This document shows, in pieces, positions 43,715 through 52,597 of a stretch of 64,000 nt of DNA. Every line of letters starts with the position of its first letter. Position 1 is the stretch's first letter. Made by a program: the position numbers and the translations under genes. This DNA is from an uncultured delta proteobacterium (GTDB taxonomy: Bacteria; Desulfobacterota; Desulfobulbia; Desulfobulbales; Desulfocapsaceae), in the NCBI GenBank assembly GCA_903875445.1, contig CAIQWD010000005.1, forward strand, positions 1 to 64,000, in the 5' to 3' direction. Below the pieces are notes generated by a model that saw nothing but the letters and a program-made list of their open reading frames with translations, ran no database searches and was not told the DNA's origin.

Positions 43715-45523
43715 TCAAATGGAGTCGTTGAAAAAGTCAAGAATTGCGGCTGCCAGCTCCGGGCCGATTCCCTTGACCTCCATGAGTTCCGAAAGAGTTG
43801 CCGCTTTGAGGCGCTTCAGGCTGCCCATGTGACGAAGCAGCTCTTGTTTTTTGGCGGTGCCGATACCGGGAATTTTATCGAGGTCGGAGGCGAGGGTCGA
43901 TGCGTTGCGTAATTTACGATGAAAGGTGATGCCGTAGCGGTGCGATTCATCGCGAATCCGCATGAGAAAGAGAAGAGCAGGGTTGTGCGACGGCAAGACG
44001 ATGGGGTTTTTTCTTCCCGGCCTGTAGAGTTTTTCTCCTTCATCCTGTCGCTCCTTGGCGATGCCAAGCCAATCAATACTCTCGGTGATACCAAGTTCAC
44101 CGGCGACCGCAAGAGCAATGCCCAGCTGTCCCTTGCCGCCGTCAACCAGAAAGAGATCGGGGAGGTTGCCCTCCTCCATGCCACGGCCTAGCCTCCTTTC
44201 CAGTACTTCCCGCATCATCGCATAATCGTTCGGGCCTTCAACCGTTTTAATCTTGTAATGCCGGAAATGAGCCTTGTCCGGTTCGCCCTGGTAAAAACTG
44301 ACGAGGGAGCCGATTGCCTGTTTGCCGCTGATATTAGAGATGTCGAGGCATTCTATGCGTGCCGGTTGACGGGCCAGATGGAGGATTTTTTGCAAGCTGT
44401 CCCCGAGATTTTCCCAGGATTTGCTCCTTTGTTCTTTTTCTTCGAAGGCCTGCAGGGCATTGGTGGTGGCCATGGCGACGAGTTGCAGGGAGTCGCCCCG
44501 TTGCGGGATCTTGACTTGAATACGCATCCCCGCACTGTCGCTCAGGTGCTCGGCGAGGAGATCGAAATCGTTCGGGGCAAAGGGCAGGAGGATTTCCCCG
44601 GGGATGAGGGTGTCGCTGTCGTAAAACTGGCCGAGTACCTGCGAAAGAATCGATTCGTCGTCGCCGTACGGATCGGCCAGGAAAAAGGTCCTGCTGCCGT
44701 TGATCAGGCCGTTTCTGATGAAGAGGATGGCGATCGTCACCGCCGCATCCTTTCTGGCGAAGCCAAAGACATCCTGATCCTTGTTGTGGCTGGCGGCAAT
44801 CACTTGTTTTTCGAGAGTCCGGGACAGGGCGGCAATCTGGTCTCTGAGGGTCGCCGCCTTCTCGAAGTCGAGGTTCTCCGAGGCCGCCTGCATCTGTTTT
44901 TCAAGGGTACCGATCAGGTCACGGTTGCGTCCTTCAAGGAGCATGAGGATTTTCTTGACGTGCTCCAGGTACAATCCCCGATCGGCTCCGCCGGCGCACG
45001 GGGCGAGACACCTGCCGATCTGCCGGTTGAGGCAGGGCCGGGGCCTTGGCTTTAGTTCACTCCCTTTGCAGCCCCGTAGCGGAAACAGGGCGGCGATAAG
45101 ACGCAGAGTGGCCCACATACTGCTGACCGACGAATAGGGGCCGAAATAACGGGCCTTATCCCGGGTCTTGCGGCGCGCCATGAAAACCCGCGGCCAATCT
45201 TCTTGCACGGTAACCTTGATGTAGGGATAATTCTTGTCATCGCGCAGGATGATATTGTACTTCGGCTTATATTTCTTGATGAGGGAGGCTTCAAGAATCA
45301 GAGCCTCTTTTTCGGTATTGGTGATAAGGGTCTCGACCTTGCGAACATGGTCGAGCATCACCGCCGTTTTACTGTGTGCAGTCCCGGAATAGTGGGCATA
45401 GGAAGAAAGCCGTTTGAACAGATCCTTGGCCTTGCCGACGTACAGCACTGAGGACTTGCCGTCCTGCATTAGATATACGCCGGGGGAATGCGGGGCCGAG
45501 GAGAGTGCCGATTCTGGAAACAT
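43715..45523 (-). CDS. uvrC: excinuclease ABC subunit UvrC
   Basis: 602 aa, full length. N-terminal GIY-YIG nuclease (GVYLMQDGKSSVLYVGKAKD), Cys-rich linker (CLNRQIGRCLAPCAG), UVR motif region around residue 210, RNase-H-like nuclease (ECLDISNISGKQAIGSLVSF, FLVDGGKGQLGIA) and tandem C-terminal HhH motifs (IPGIGTAKKQELL, VKGIGPELAAAI). Makes the dual incisions of nucleotide excision repair with UvrAB. No obvious ribosome site before the ATG. Confidence 0.97.
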   Translation of the reverse strand: MFPESALSSAPHSPGVYLMQDGKSSVLYVGKAKDLFKRLSSYAHYSGTAHSKTAVMLDHVRKVETLITNTEKEALILEASLIKKYKPKYNIILRDDKNYPYIKVTVQEDWPRVFMARRKTRDKARYFGPYSSVSSMWATLRLIAALFPLRGCKGSELKPRPRPCLNRQIGRCLAPCAGGADRGLYLEHVKKILMLLEGRNRDLIGTLEKQMQAASENLDFEKAATLRDQIAALSRTLEKQVIAASHNKDQDVFGFARKDAAVTIAILFIRNGLINGSRTFFLADPYGDDESILSQVLGQFYDSDTLIPGEILLPFAPNDFDLLAEHLSDSAGMRIQVKIPQRGDSLQLVAMATTNALQAFEEKEQRSKSWENLGDSLQKILHLARQPARIECLDISNISGKQAIGSLVSFYQGEPDKAHFRHYKIKTVEGPNDYAMMREVLERRLGRGMEEGNLPDLFLVDGGKGQLGIALAVAGELGITESIDWLGIAKERQDEGEKLYRPGRKNPIVLPSHNPALLFLMRIRDESHRYGITFHRKLRNASTLASDLDKIPGIGTAKKQELLRHMGSLKRLKAATLSELMEVKGIGPELAAAILDFFNDSI

Positions 45524-45696
45524 GATTTATAGATGAGCCTTTTTTGCAAAAGCCGCAAGTGGTTTGGATCCTGACGGATCAATATGAGCGGGGGACGCGG
45601 AAGAATTTATAATGCTGTGCTGGACATCCTGGAGACAAAAATTCCGTTTTAGAAATCCGTATTATAATGAAGTATCACAAACACACAGGGGTTTCA

Positions 45697-45858
45697 ATGA
45701 CGGTCGACAATATCAACGTGGAAGAAACAGTTAAGCGGGTTACCGAACTGATCGCCGCTGAGAAAGATCTCTCTCCGACACTCAAGGCGAGCCTTGAGTG
45801 CCGGTACTTTGAAACGCCGGTCGACTGCTGTGCTTTGAAGAGATTTTGCGCAAACTGA
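45697..45858 (+). CDS. small protein of unknown function
   Basis: 53 aa from ATG 45697 after AGGGG; the frame extends to 45667. Helical N-terminal half (VEETVKRVTELIAAEKDL) and Cys-rich C-terminus (LECRY, CCALKRFC). Not recognised. Modest confidence that it is expressed. Confidence 0.4.
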   Translation: MTVDNINVEETVKRVTELIAAEKDLSPTLKASLECRYFETPVDCCALKRFCAN

Positions 45859-45925
45859 ATTGAGTAACACCTCAAGATTGGGGAAAGGTTCCACCGCCTC
45901 AATTCATCCTGTATTGACGAAGGAG

Positions 45926-46435
45926 TTATTCGCCTCTAGCTTTCTTTTTCATCCACGGGAGTATACTGGAAAGTCCGTGGTTTGATGGGGAAACCCTGGC
46001 ATCATCAATAGTGAAGAAAAAACCCTGGGCGTTGTCATCTTCTTTCATTTCGGAGTTCCATAAATGCAGTGTGCCTTCGAAGCTTATTGTGTCATTGCTG
46101 TATTTCAGCGGTGGATCTGCAGCTGGTCTCCGGACGAACACAGCGCTGGTTGGGAGAGGGGGACTACAGAAAAAACAACCCCCAGGGGTGTCGACCAGTA
46201 CCAGTTGCGTGAATTTTTCTGCCTCATTATAGGGGACCATAAATCCTGAAATACGGACGCGTTGACCTTCAAGCTTCTTCAGTTCAGCTGGGAAAACTGG
46301 TGGCAAATCGTCGCTGTAGGTCGTCTTCGCCAAGAGTTCGAAGGCTAGTGTCCGGGGAACTTCAGCAGCCCTTGCACATAAGCTCAAAAAGCCGATAACG
46401 TTTACAAATATTAGGACGGTGATCAATTGCTTCAT
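45926..46435 (-). CDS. DUF3299 periplasmic protein
   Basis: 169 aa with signal peptide (cleavage after about ARA). LEGQRVRISGFMVPYNEAEKF and GGCFFCSPPLPTSAVFV are typical DUF3299 blocks; the C-F-F-C-S-P-P motif may bind metal. Such proteins are found with FtsX/LolD-type ABC transporters and metal genes, as here: it is the last gene of a four-gene operon (48851 to 45926), 10 bp after the permease stop. Confidence 0.85.
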   Translation of the reverse strand: MKQLITVLIFVNVIGFLSLCARAAEVPRTLAFELLAKTTYSDDLPPVFPAELKKLEGQRVRISGFMVPYNEAEKFTQLVLVDTPGGCFFCSPPLPTSAVFVRRPAADPPLKYSNDTISFEGTLHLWNSEMKEDDNAQGFFFTIDDARVSPSNHGLSSILPWMKKKARGE

Positions 46436-46444
46436 TTTTTCACT

Positions 46445-47698
46445 CTATGTTAATGAAAGATCGTTAACGGGTTCACGACGATAAGCCTGAACGGCGGGCA
46501 GTATTCCTGCCAATAAGCCGCCGATGGCCACAAGGCCGAGGGAAATGACTTCAATGCGGTCGGTCGTCCACGGTAAAAAACTGATACCGAGACTATCGCG
46601 AAAATACGGATTGGCCAAAGCCAGTCCTCCATGGCCGAGGAGCCAGCCTATTGCCAGGCCAAGCAAAGTGACCAATAAAGCTTCGAGCAAGACAAGTATG
46701 AAAATCTCACGGGGGTGCGCACCAAGGGCACGCAGTACAGCCAGATCACGACGCCGGCGCTCTGCTGCTTGATAGAGTGTGGCAGTAATACTCAAGGCGG
46801 ATACGATCACGACAAGAGCGGCCACCGCCAGCAACACCCGCTGCATCGGTCGAAGCACTTGTTGATAAAGTCTCAGCATTTCATTCACCGGGATGGCTGC
46901 CATCGCTTCAGTCTGTTTTTGAATCTCCTGGGATATCATGAGTCTCAGGCCGACGGTTTTAAGTCGTAATAAAACAGCAGTGACTTCAAGATCCTTCGTA
47001 GACAGAGCTGTGTTTGGTGCAACGCCCGCTATTTGACGATGCGTCTCCACCTCTTTGTCGTGAATCCGCCAGACGGACGGGAGGGTAATGTAAATCGCAT
47101 TGTCACTTGAACCCCCGCTCGGGACAAGAATGCCAACAACCTTGTAGGGGAATGCGCGATGTTCGGAAGAACCCGGTGTGACCACAAGCCCATGCGTGCC
47201 GACGAATGAGTCTCCTATTTTTAATCCAGTTTGTCTCGCCACTTGTGCCCCGACAACTGCCTCAAAATCATTTTGAAAAAAGGTGCCCTCGGCCAACTTG
47301 AAAAGAGGCTTTTTAGGGTCACGCCGATCCGCCAACGAAAAAAGGTTGCTATCTGTGCCAACAATTCGATAGCCGTGATAATTATCACCGAGGCCAAGGG
47401 GAATGGCACTGGCGATTCGTGCATCTTTTGTTAAGGTTTCAAAACGGGTATAAGGAATATTACCGGTGGGAATGTCCAAGTGATAGATGCTGCTGAGCAC
47501 GAGTTGTAACGGGCTGCCTTTAGCACCGACGACCAGATCGTACTGTCCTCCCTCACTCAAAAAACCCGTCTCGCTTTCACGCTGGAGCGTGAGTACAGTT
47601 ACGATCAGTGCCGCACCGAGCACAATGCCTGTGACAGTCAATACCGTAACAAATGCCCGCCCCCACAGATATCGCCATGCCATCCGCCACAAGCTCAT
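46445..47698 (-). CDS. ABC transporter permease, FtsX/MacB-like
   Basis: 417 aa. N-terminal helix (TVTGIVLGAALIVTVLTL), a large periplasmic domain (about 50-270) and three C-terminal helices with the FtsX core (ERRRRDLAVLRALGAHPREIF). This is the LolC/MacB architecture that couples ATP hydrolysis to movement of lipoproteins or periplasmic substrates rather than classical import. Start overlaps the stop of the ATPase gene (ATGA). Confidence 0.9.
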   Translation of the reverse strand: MSLWRMAWRYLWGRAFVTVLTVTGIVLGAALIVTVLTLQRESETGFLSEGGQYDLVVGAKGSPLQLVLSSIYHLDIPTGNIPYTRFETLTKDARIASAIPLGLGDNYHGYRIVGTDSNLFSLADRRDPKKPLFKLAEGTFFQNDFEAVVGAQVARQTGLKIGDSFVGTHGLVVTPGSSEHRAFPYKVVGILVPSGGSSDNAIYITLPSVWRIHDKEVETHRQIAGVAPNTALSTKDLEVTAVLLRLKTVGLRLMISQEIQKQTEAMAAIPVNEMLRLYQQVLRPMQRVLLAVAALVVIVSALSITATLYQAAERRRRDLAVLRALGAHPREIFILVLLEALLVTLLGLAIGWLLGHGGLALANPYFRDSLGISFLPWTTDRIEVISLGLVAIGGLLAGILPAVQAYRREPVNDLSLT

Positions 47699-48405
47699 GA
47701 TCTCACCTCCGTCGAGGCGAGATGCCCGACGAGATCATGACAATCTACCTGTCGTGGCAATTGCATGGCCAGATTAAGATCGTGCGTCACCATCAACAGA
47801 GCGCATTTCTCTTCCTGGCATACGTCGCGGATTAGCATGAAGACATCCGAGGCTGTGGCCGGATCAAGAGCGCCGGTCGGTTCGTCAGCCAGAAGCAGTG
47901 TCGGCTGATTGGCAATAGCTCGGGCGATGGCGACGCGTTGCCGCTCTCCCACCGACAAGTGTGCGGGCCGTGTATGTAAACGGCGCTGCAAGCCAACACG
48001 TTCGAGCAATCTTGCCGCCCGCTCCTTGTGTCTACCCTTCGAAGAGGTGCGCCCGAAACGCATGCCAATCATGACGTTTTCAAGCGCCGAAAAAGTGTCC
48101 AACAGGTTGAAAGTCTGGAAGATGAACCCCATCGTTCGTCCACGGAATGTATCAAGCTTAGAAGGAGAAAGCTGCCTCAGATCTGTGTCTTGCACACGAA
48201 TTTTTCCCGTATCTGGCTGACGTAATCCGGCCACGAGATTAAGGAGTGTCGATTTGCCGCAGCCACTCGGCCCGCATAGGGCGACGTGCTCCTCTTGTCC
48301 GACGCAGAAATCGGAAATCCGGAAGACGATATCCTCATTGCCTACTTTTCCAAGGCAGAGTCGGCAATCCTGCACTTCTACGGCGAATTGTGCTCTCGCT
48401 GTCAT
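47695..48405 (-). CDS. ABC transporter ATP-binding protein, LolD/MacB-like
   Basis: 236 aa: Walker A GPSGCGKST, Q-loop FQTFNLLDTF, signature LSVGERQRVAIARA, Walker B LLLADEPTGALD and His in VTHD. The insertion-free LolD type is known to pair with FtsX-like permeases. ATG after GGAG; start overlaps the upstream gene's stop (ATGA) and stop overlaps the permease start. Confidence 0.93.
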   Translation of the reverse strand: MTARAQFAVEVQDCRLCLGKVGNEDIVFRISDFCVGQEEHVALCGPSGCGKSTLLNLVAGLRQPDTGKIRVQDTDLRQLSPSKLDTFRGRTMGFIFQTFNLLDTFSALENVMIGMRFGRTSSKGRHKERAARLLERVGLQRRLHTRPAHLSVGERQRVAIARAIANQPTLLLADEPTGALDPATASDVFMLIRDVCQEEKCALLMVTHDLNLAMQLPRQVDCHDLVGHLASTEVRS

Positions 48406-48851
48406 TGTCGTTTCTCCTGAGTTGCTTTGTCCTCATGTTCATCGTTTTCATGAACGTGTGGCATTCCCGAGGCTTCCATTAAATTTTCGACAACAGGATG
48501 AACGCCCGCAAGAATCGCCACTACATCGGTATCGGCCATAATGTCAGTATCAGATAGAACCTCGGAAAGGTTTCTGAGATCGGCTTGAAGGACCTTGACT
48601 TGTTCCGGGGACTTGGCACCTGCAGGAACCGGCTCGGCAGCAACAGTGGTCATCGCAGCCTTGACTGCCTTAATCAATCCTCGCAACCCGGAAACATCTT
48701 TTGAATCGGATAAGGCTTCACAACGTTCGGCGAGATCATCGAGTTTTTTCAGGGAATCCCATGTGACCACCGTCTCAGCGTATGTGGCGAGGGCGAGAGA
48801 AACGTGCAGTAAGGCACAAATCAAAAAAGAACGGCATATTTTTCCAGGCAT
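48402..48851 (-). CDS. periplasmic helical protein, His-rich tail, first gene of the ABC operon
   Basis: 149 aa with signal peptide (ALATYAE). Helical body (LDDLAERCEALSDSKDV, LRGLIKAVKAAM) and a C-terminal MPHVHENDEHEDK with several His/Glu that could bind zinc. No family recognised. It heads the operon with lolD-like, ftsX-like and DUF3299 genes, so it is probably the periplasmic partner of that transporter. A long AT-rich palindrome lies 58 bp upstream. Confidence 0.75.
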   Translation of the reverse strand: MPGKICRSFLICALLHVSLALATYAETVVTWDSLKKLDDLAERCEALSDSKDVSGLRGLIKAVKAAMTTVAAEPVPAGAKSPEQVKVLQADLRNLSEVLSDTDIMADTDVVAILAGVHPVVENLMEASGMPHVHENDEHEDKATQEKRQ

Positions 48852-48908
48852 TTTATTTTTTCCTAAACAAAGGTTTTGTAATTGTAATGTCGTTTCGAGT
48901 GATACAAA

Positions 48909-48950
48909 ATAGGTTGTAACATATTATTATATATACTATTTATAACCTAT
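48909..48950. promoter_or_regulatory. 11-bp-arm palindrome upstream of the LolD/FtsX operon (candidate Zur-type operator)
   Basis: ATAGGTTGTAA (48909-48919) and TTATAACCTAT (48940-48950) match as inverted repeats at 10 of 11 positions around a 20-bp AT-only spacer. It lies just upstream of the operon whose proteins carry His-rich and Cys motifs. A metal regulator of the Fur/Zur type is a good candidate but unproven. Confidence 0.45.
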
Positions 48951-49048
48951 ATCCGGCACAGGCCTGGGCGAAAAAAGAATATCGCCTTGGAAAGAATAAT
49001 GATATGAAGCCAGTGAAACGACGCAGAATGGGATGAGCTGGGAATTAT

Positions 49049-49477
49049 TTAAATCAGAGGAGGTGCACGCGGTTGGATGGAAGATTTGAAGGAGGAAAGC
49101 AACGTGTTGTGTTGCCAGGGAGATGCTATAACAAATACTGCCACCTGCAAAGGATACGCCGCTTGCCCTGGTAGAGAAAAATGCTTGCCCAGCGTTTGCA
49201 GTGCCTGGCAAATTGGGCAGTGATCGGGAGCATGGCCATGGCTGCCCCACAAATTTGTGTCAGCAGAGCCAAAAGGTTTGATCGGGTGGGCGATATGGCT
49301 ATGATCACAGGCACTATCATGGCAAACACCAAGAGAATGGTGGTGATGCGGGCAAGAGGAAAAATGCATTACCTGGAACACAGGGGCTATGGCCAGTAAC
49401 ACCACCGCCACAAGGCTGAATGCAGACCCCCAAAGAAGCCGATTTCTCCCAGTTGCCAATCGTTGATTGATCTTCAT
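49049..49477 (-). CDS. DUF2946-like small membrane protein with His/Cys (CPIC) motif, copy 1
   Basis: 142 aa. Signal/membrane segment (LLWGSAFSLVAVVLLAIAPVF), then SSCPHHHHSLG, CDHSHIAHP and DHCPICQALQTL: the layout of DUF2946 (small exported metal-associated proteins often next to copper or zinc genes). The full-length copy has a further C-terminal segment of about 45 residues that the second copy (54064) lost by a stop. Start ATG 49477 (GTG 49486 possible). It lies in a duplicated block that also contains a znuB tail. Confidence 0.72.
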   Translation of the reverse strand: MKINQRLATGRNRLLWGSAFSLVAVVLLAIAPVFQVMHFSSCPHHHHSLGVCHDSACDHSHIAHPIKPFGSADTNLWGSHGHAPDHCPICQALQTLGKHFSLPGQAAYPLQVAVFVIASPWQHNTLLSSFKSSIQPRAPPLI

Positions 49478-49556
49478 CAGGCCCACAGTAATTTACGGCA
49501 TCCTCATCGTCAAGGAAGTTTTAAAGGATGACCTTCGATGAAAGGCCTGTTGCCAG
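49172..49556. repeat. duplicated segment, copy 1
   Basis: Nearly identical to 54052-54430 with scattered substitutions and a 3-bp difference in a His codon run. It covers most of the CPIC gene, its upstream sequence and a remnant of a znuB 3' end (GLSSKVIL-stop, 49517-49556 on the minus strand) where copy 2 has the intact znuB end (GLSSKVLL-stop). Confidence 0.9.
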
Positions 49557-50206
49557 GATGCGATGATAATACTTTCGGTGTCGAGTTAAAGCCGGCGCGA
49601 AAATCGGTGTTTAAAAGAAGAAGAAGTCTTTTTACTCCGGTCACTTTGTCCAACATCTACTGTTGTTATGACAGGTAGATACCTGTTTTTCCGTTGTCAT
49701 TTCTTACATAATTTAACTAAGTCTTCCATTTTTCCTTCCAAGGAATTCCAGTTTAATTTATTGATATTCCGTATTTTTATATTTCTATTTCTTGGCACAG
49801 TATTCTCGTTGTCCAAAGAGAAATATGGTAATATTACCACGAATATTTTATTCGTAACACTATTGTCGTTGACAAAAGGCTGGGAACATCGTAATGGTAA
49901 CACACGTTTGAAAATCGTAACATCAGCGACGGGCCCGCAAGCACCCCAGAACGAGGTTGTCGATTTTCAAATCAGCACCCACACTTTCTGCCATATCAAA
50001 AAACTCCAAACCAAGGCTGCTCGGGGGTGTCGAGCAGCCTGTTTATTATTTTTCTATCGACTCTTATTGGTGTTCTGGGAGCTTCATCGAGGGCCTTGAT
50101 CTCGAACCTTACAACCACTTCCAGCGCCGTAAAAAACTTAAGAAAGCAAGCTACGATCATAATATTGCCTAGCTATAATTACCAGCCAAAAGGAGAATGT
50201 CTGAAA
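49557..50206. other. gene-free region with plus-strand terminator at 50015-50055
   Basis: AT-rich, no convincing gene. GGCTGCTCG (50015-50023) pairs perfectly with CGAGCAGCC (50031-50039), followed by TGTTTATTATTTTTC: a good Rho-independent terminator for plus-strand transcription, though no gene is seen before it. A TATAAT at 50174-50179 may belong to the promoter of the next gene. Confidence 0.55.
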
Positions 50207-50989
50207 ATGAAACATATTATTTGTTGCATATCCACTTTCACTTTTCTGGCTGCAGGGACAAGTTTTGCTGCGCACCCTCTTGTCAGTGATGATGCTGGCA
50301 CCCTTGGCCAAGGAACAATACAGGTTGAACTGAATGGCGACATCGGAACCGACAAAGAATCACATATCGGAGAAACCACAAAAACCAAATCTTCACAGAT
50401 GGCATCGACGATAGGATTCGGATTATCCGACAAGATTGATGTTGTTTTTGGTTATACCCACCCATGGGGCGAAGTAGATGTGGACGACGTTACATTCAAA
50501 GATCATGGTTCTTCGGACTTCAGCCTGAATATGAAATGGCAGGTTTACGAACAAGATGGTTTTAGCGCCGCCTTGAAACCACAAATCGGTTATTCATATG
50601 CCTTAGAGGTTCCCGATAACGACTACACCGTATCTTATGGGGCAACCATGATCCTTTCCAAGGAGGTTGAGCCATTCGCCTTCTACTTCAATATTGGCTA
50701 CACGTATAACGATTATAATCTGGAGGCAGTTAGGAAGACAGACAGAAGCGGCCTTTGGAATGTCTCTCTTGCAACCACCTACGAAGTAATTAAGGACTTG
50801 AAAATCGTTGCCGACTTTGGGGCAAGAACCAACGAAGACAAGGATGTCGATGAGATGCCGGTGTTTGGTCTGGCCGGCATAATCTATTCCATCAATAAAA
50901 ATTGTGATCTGAGCGCAGGGCTTAAACTCGGCCTTACAACGCCTGAGACCGACATCACCGGGACCACTGGTTTGACACTAAAATTTTAA
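50207..50989 (+). CDS. outer-membrane beta-barrel protein
   Basis: 260 aa with signal peptide (MKHIICCISTFTFLAAGTSFA). The mature part is alternating amphipathic strands (IGFGLSDKIDVVFGYTHPWG, FSAALKPQIGYSYALE, FAFYFNIGYTYNDYNL) ending in an aromatic C-terminal residue (LTLKF), as in outer-membrane barrels of the transporter/meta-pathway type. It is 24 bp upstream of the CbiM gene in the same direction, so a passage for Co/Ni chelates across the outer membrane is likely (inference). Start set at 50207, where the signal peptide begins. Confidence 0.78.
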   Translation: MKHIICCISTFTFLAAGTSFAAHPLVSDDAGTLGQGTIQVELNGDIGTDKESHIGETTKTKSSQMASTIGFGLSDKIDVVFGYTHPWGEVDVDDVTFKDHGSSDFSLNMKWQVYEQDGFSAALKPQIGYSYALEVPDNDYTVSYGATMILSKEVEPFAFYFNIGYTYNDYNLEAVRKTDRSGLWNVSLATTYEVIKDLKIVADFGARTNEDKDVDEMPVFGLAGIIYSINKNCDLSAGLKLGLTTPETDITGTTGLTLKF

Positions 50990-51013
50990 ACCCCATAAAA
51001 GGAGAACACAATC

Positions 51014-52093
51014 ATGCATATGGCAGACGCACTCTTATCACCGGCAGTTGGTGGAACTATGTGGGCAGCAACAGCGGGAATGATAGCCTATTGCTCCAAA
51101 AAAGTTCGTGAGGAGATGGATGACAAAAAAATTCCTTTGATGGGGGTGCTTGGGGCATTTATCTTTGCATCGCAAATGATCAATTTCAGTATTCCTGCAA
51201 CCGGTTCCAGCGGACACCTTGGTGGCGGAATGATACTTGCAATCTTATTGGGGCCATATGCAGCATTTCTGACCATTGCGTCGGTTCTTGTTGTCCAGGC
51301 TCTCTTCTTTGCCGATGGCGGGCTTTTGGCATTGGGATGCAACATTTTCAACCTCGGGTTTTTCCCGGCATTCATCGTATATCCTTTTATCTACAAAAAG
51401 ATTGTCGGCAGCAACGCCTCCCAAGGAAAGATAACTGTAGCGGCAATCATCTCAGCTATAATCAGTCTTCAACTGGGAGCGTTCGGCGTAGTATTGGAAA
51501 CAACAACGTCCGGTATTTCTTCTCTTCCATTTTCCACCTTCTTAACCATCATGCAGCCAATCCACCTGGGAATCGGGATTGTCGAAGGGTTGGTCACCGC
51601 AATGGTAATCAATTTTATTTACAAAGCCAGACCAGAAATCGTTCTAAATACCCAGATTTCTGAATCCACACCGGGCGTGTCTATACGAAGTCTTGTGGCT
51701 GCGTTGCTCGCTGTTGCACTTCTGACCGGTGGAGTTATCTCATGGTTCGCTTGTAAAGACCCGGATGGGCTTGAATGGTCGATCAAAAAAGTAACCGGTA
51801 AGGAAGAGGTCGAAGCAACGCCTATTGGGATACATGCCGCCTTGGCCGAACTTCAAGAACGTCTCTCCTTTATGCCGGATTATTCCTTCAGAGAAGCTGA
51901 TGCAATAAAGAAAAATGAGGCGATAATTATGGATGAGTCCTCACACGGGGCAGCGGCAATTACCAAAAAAGAGGAAGAAGGGAATAAATTGGGGAAAAGT
52001 GTCGCAGGAATAGTCGGCGGAATAATGACCCTTATTCTAGCCTTGGCAATTGGCACAGTCCTTAAGAAATTTGCGACTACACAGGCACATTAG
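51014..52093 (+). CDS. cbiM: ECF-type cobalt/nickel transporter CbiM (with CbiN/NikN-like part)
   Basis: 359 aa. Starts MHMADALLSP, the metal-binding N-terminus (His2) of CbiM/NikM; seven or so membrane helices follow. The C-terminal part carries PDGLEWSIKKV, the PDGLE motif of CbiN/NikN, so both substrate-specific parts are fused. The energising CbiQ/CbiO components are not in the window and may be shared or elsewhere. Supplies cobalt for corrinoids or nickel for CODH. Good GGAG ribosome site. Confidence 0.92.
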   Translation: MHMADALLSPAVGGTMWAATAGMIAYCSKKVREEMDDKKIPLMGVLGAFIFASQMINFSIPATGSSGHLGGGMILAILLGPYAAFLTIASVLVVQALFFADGGLLALGCNIFNLGFFPAFIVYPFIYKKIVGSNASQGKITVAAIISAIISLQLGAFGVVLETTTSGISSLPFSTFLTIMQPIHLGIGIVEGLVTAMVINFIYKARPEIVLNTQISESTPGVSIRSLVAALLAVALLTGGVISWFACKDPDGLEWSIKKVTGKEEVEATPIGIHAALAELQERLSFMPDYSFREADAIKKNEAIIMDESSHGAAAITKKEEEGNKLGKSVAGIVGGIMTLILALAIGTVLKKFATTQAH

Positions 52094-52110
52094 CCTGTGC
52101 CTGTGTAGTC
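52075..52110. other. perfect 15-bp inverted repeat over the cbiM stop codon
   Basis: GACTACACAGGCACA (52075-52089), loop TTAGCC, TGTGCCTGTGTAGTC (52096-52110). The TAG stop sits at the start of the loop. No T-run follows, so it is probably a 3'-end stabilising or termination hairpin shared by convergent genes. Confidence 0.8.
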
Positions 52111-52163
52111 GAGTAGCGGCTCCATTGTAGTTGCTTCTGTGAACCGCCTGGGGCGGTATATTT

Positions 52164-52595
52164 TCACTTTTTTCGTACAACAGCTGTCACAGCAATAGCT
52201 TCCCGATTATCGAATTGTAATTGCAATTTGATTTTATCACCAGCCTGGAGGTTGCGCTTGGGGTTCATTAGCATGAGGTGATAGCCGCCAGGTTCGAGTA
52301 TGACATTTTCTCCGCTCTTGATTTGCAGGCCGGATTGCTTCGCCATATGCGACATCCCTTCATGGGTTTCGGTCCGATGTATCATGACCATTTCAAAATC
52401 GGCGCTTGCGGCCGATTCCAACTGTATCGTGTGTTTGGAGTTGTTGATGATCTCCATATAGGCGGCAAGCATTTGAGTGTTTGGCGGCGCCTCCCGGATC
52501 CATGGATTGGTAACCGAAATTTCGCTGGCCTTGGTGTTGATAGGAGTAAGCAAGAACAAAAAGAGCACGAAAAGAATCTTAACCGGTTGTTTCAT
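52164..52595 (-). CDS. periplasmic copper chaperone PCu(A)C
   Basis: 143 aa with signal peptide. The Cu(I) site motif is visible: MVMIHRTETHEGMSHM and later GGYHLMLM, i.e. H-Mx10-M-x21-H-x-M. Delivers copper to the CuA site of cytochrome oxidase or related cuproproteins, usually together with Sco. ATG 52595 follows GGAG with 7-nt spacing, just after the sco stop. Last gene of the long minus-strand run. Confidence 0.9.
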   Translation of the reverse strand: MKQPVKILFVLFLFLLTPINTKASEISVTNPWIREAPPNTQMLAAYMEIINNSKHTIQLESAASADFEMVMIHRTETHEGMSHMAKQSGLQIKSGENVILEPGGYHLMLMNPKRNLQAGDKIKLQLQFDNREAIAVTAVVRKK

Positions 52596-52597
52596 CG

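Noticed and set aside
49668-50099. 143-codon frame in the AT-rich gap
   Set aside because: Starts with no ribosome site, composition follows the AT-rich DNA, runs through a Rho-independent terminator, no domain seen.
50027-50206. 60-codon N-terminal extension of the outer-membrane protein
   Set aside because: It crosses a terminator hairpin, and a proper signal peptide begins at 50207 with AGGAG upstream.
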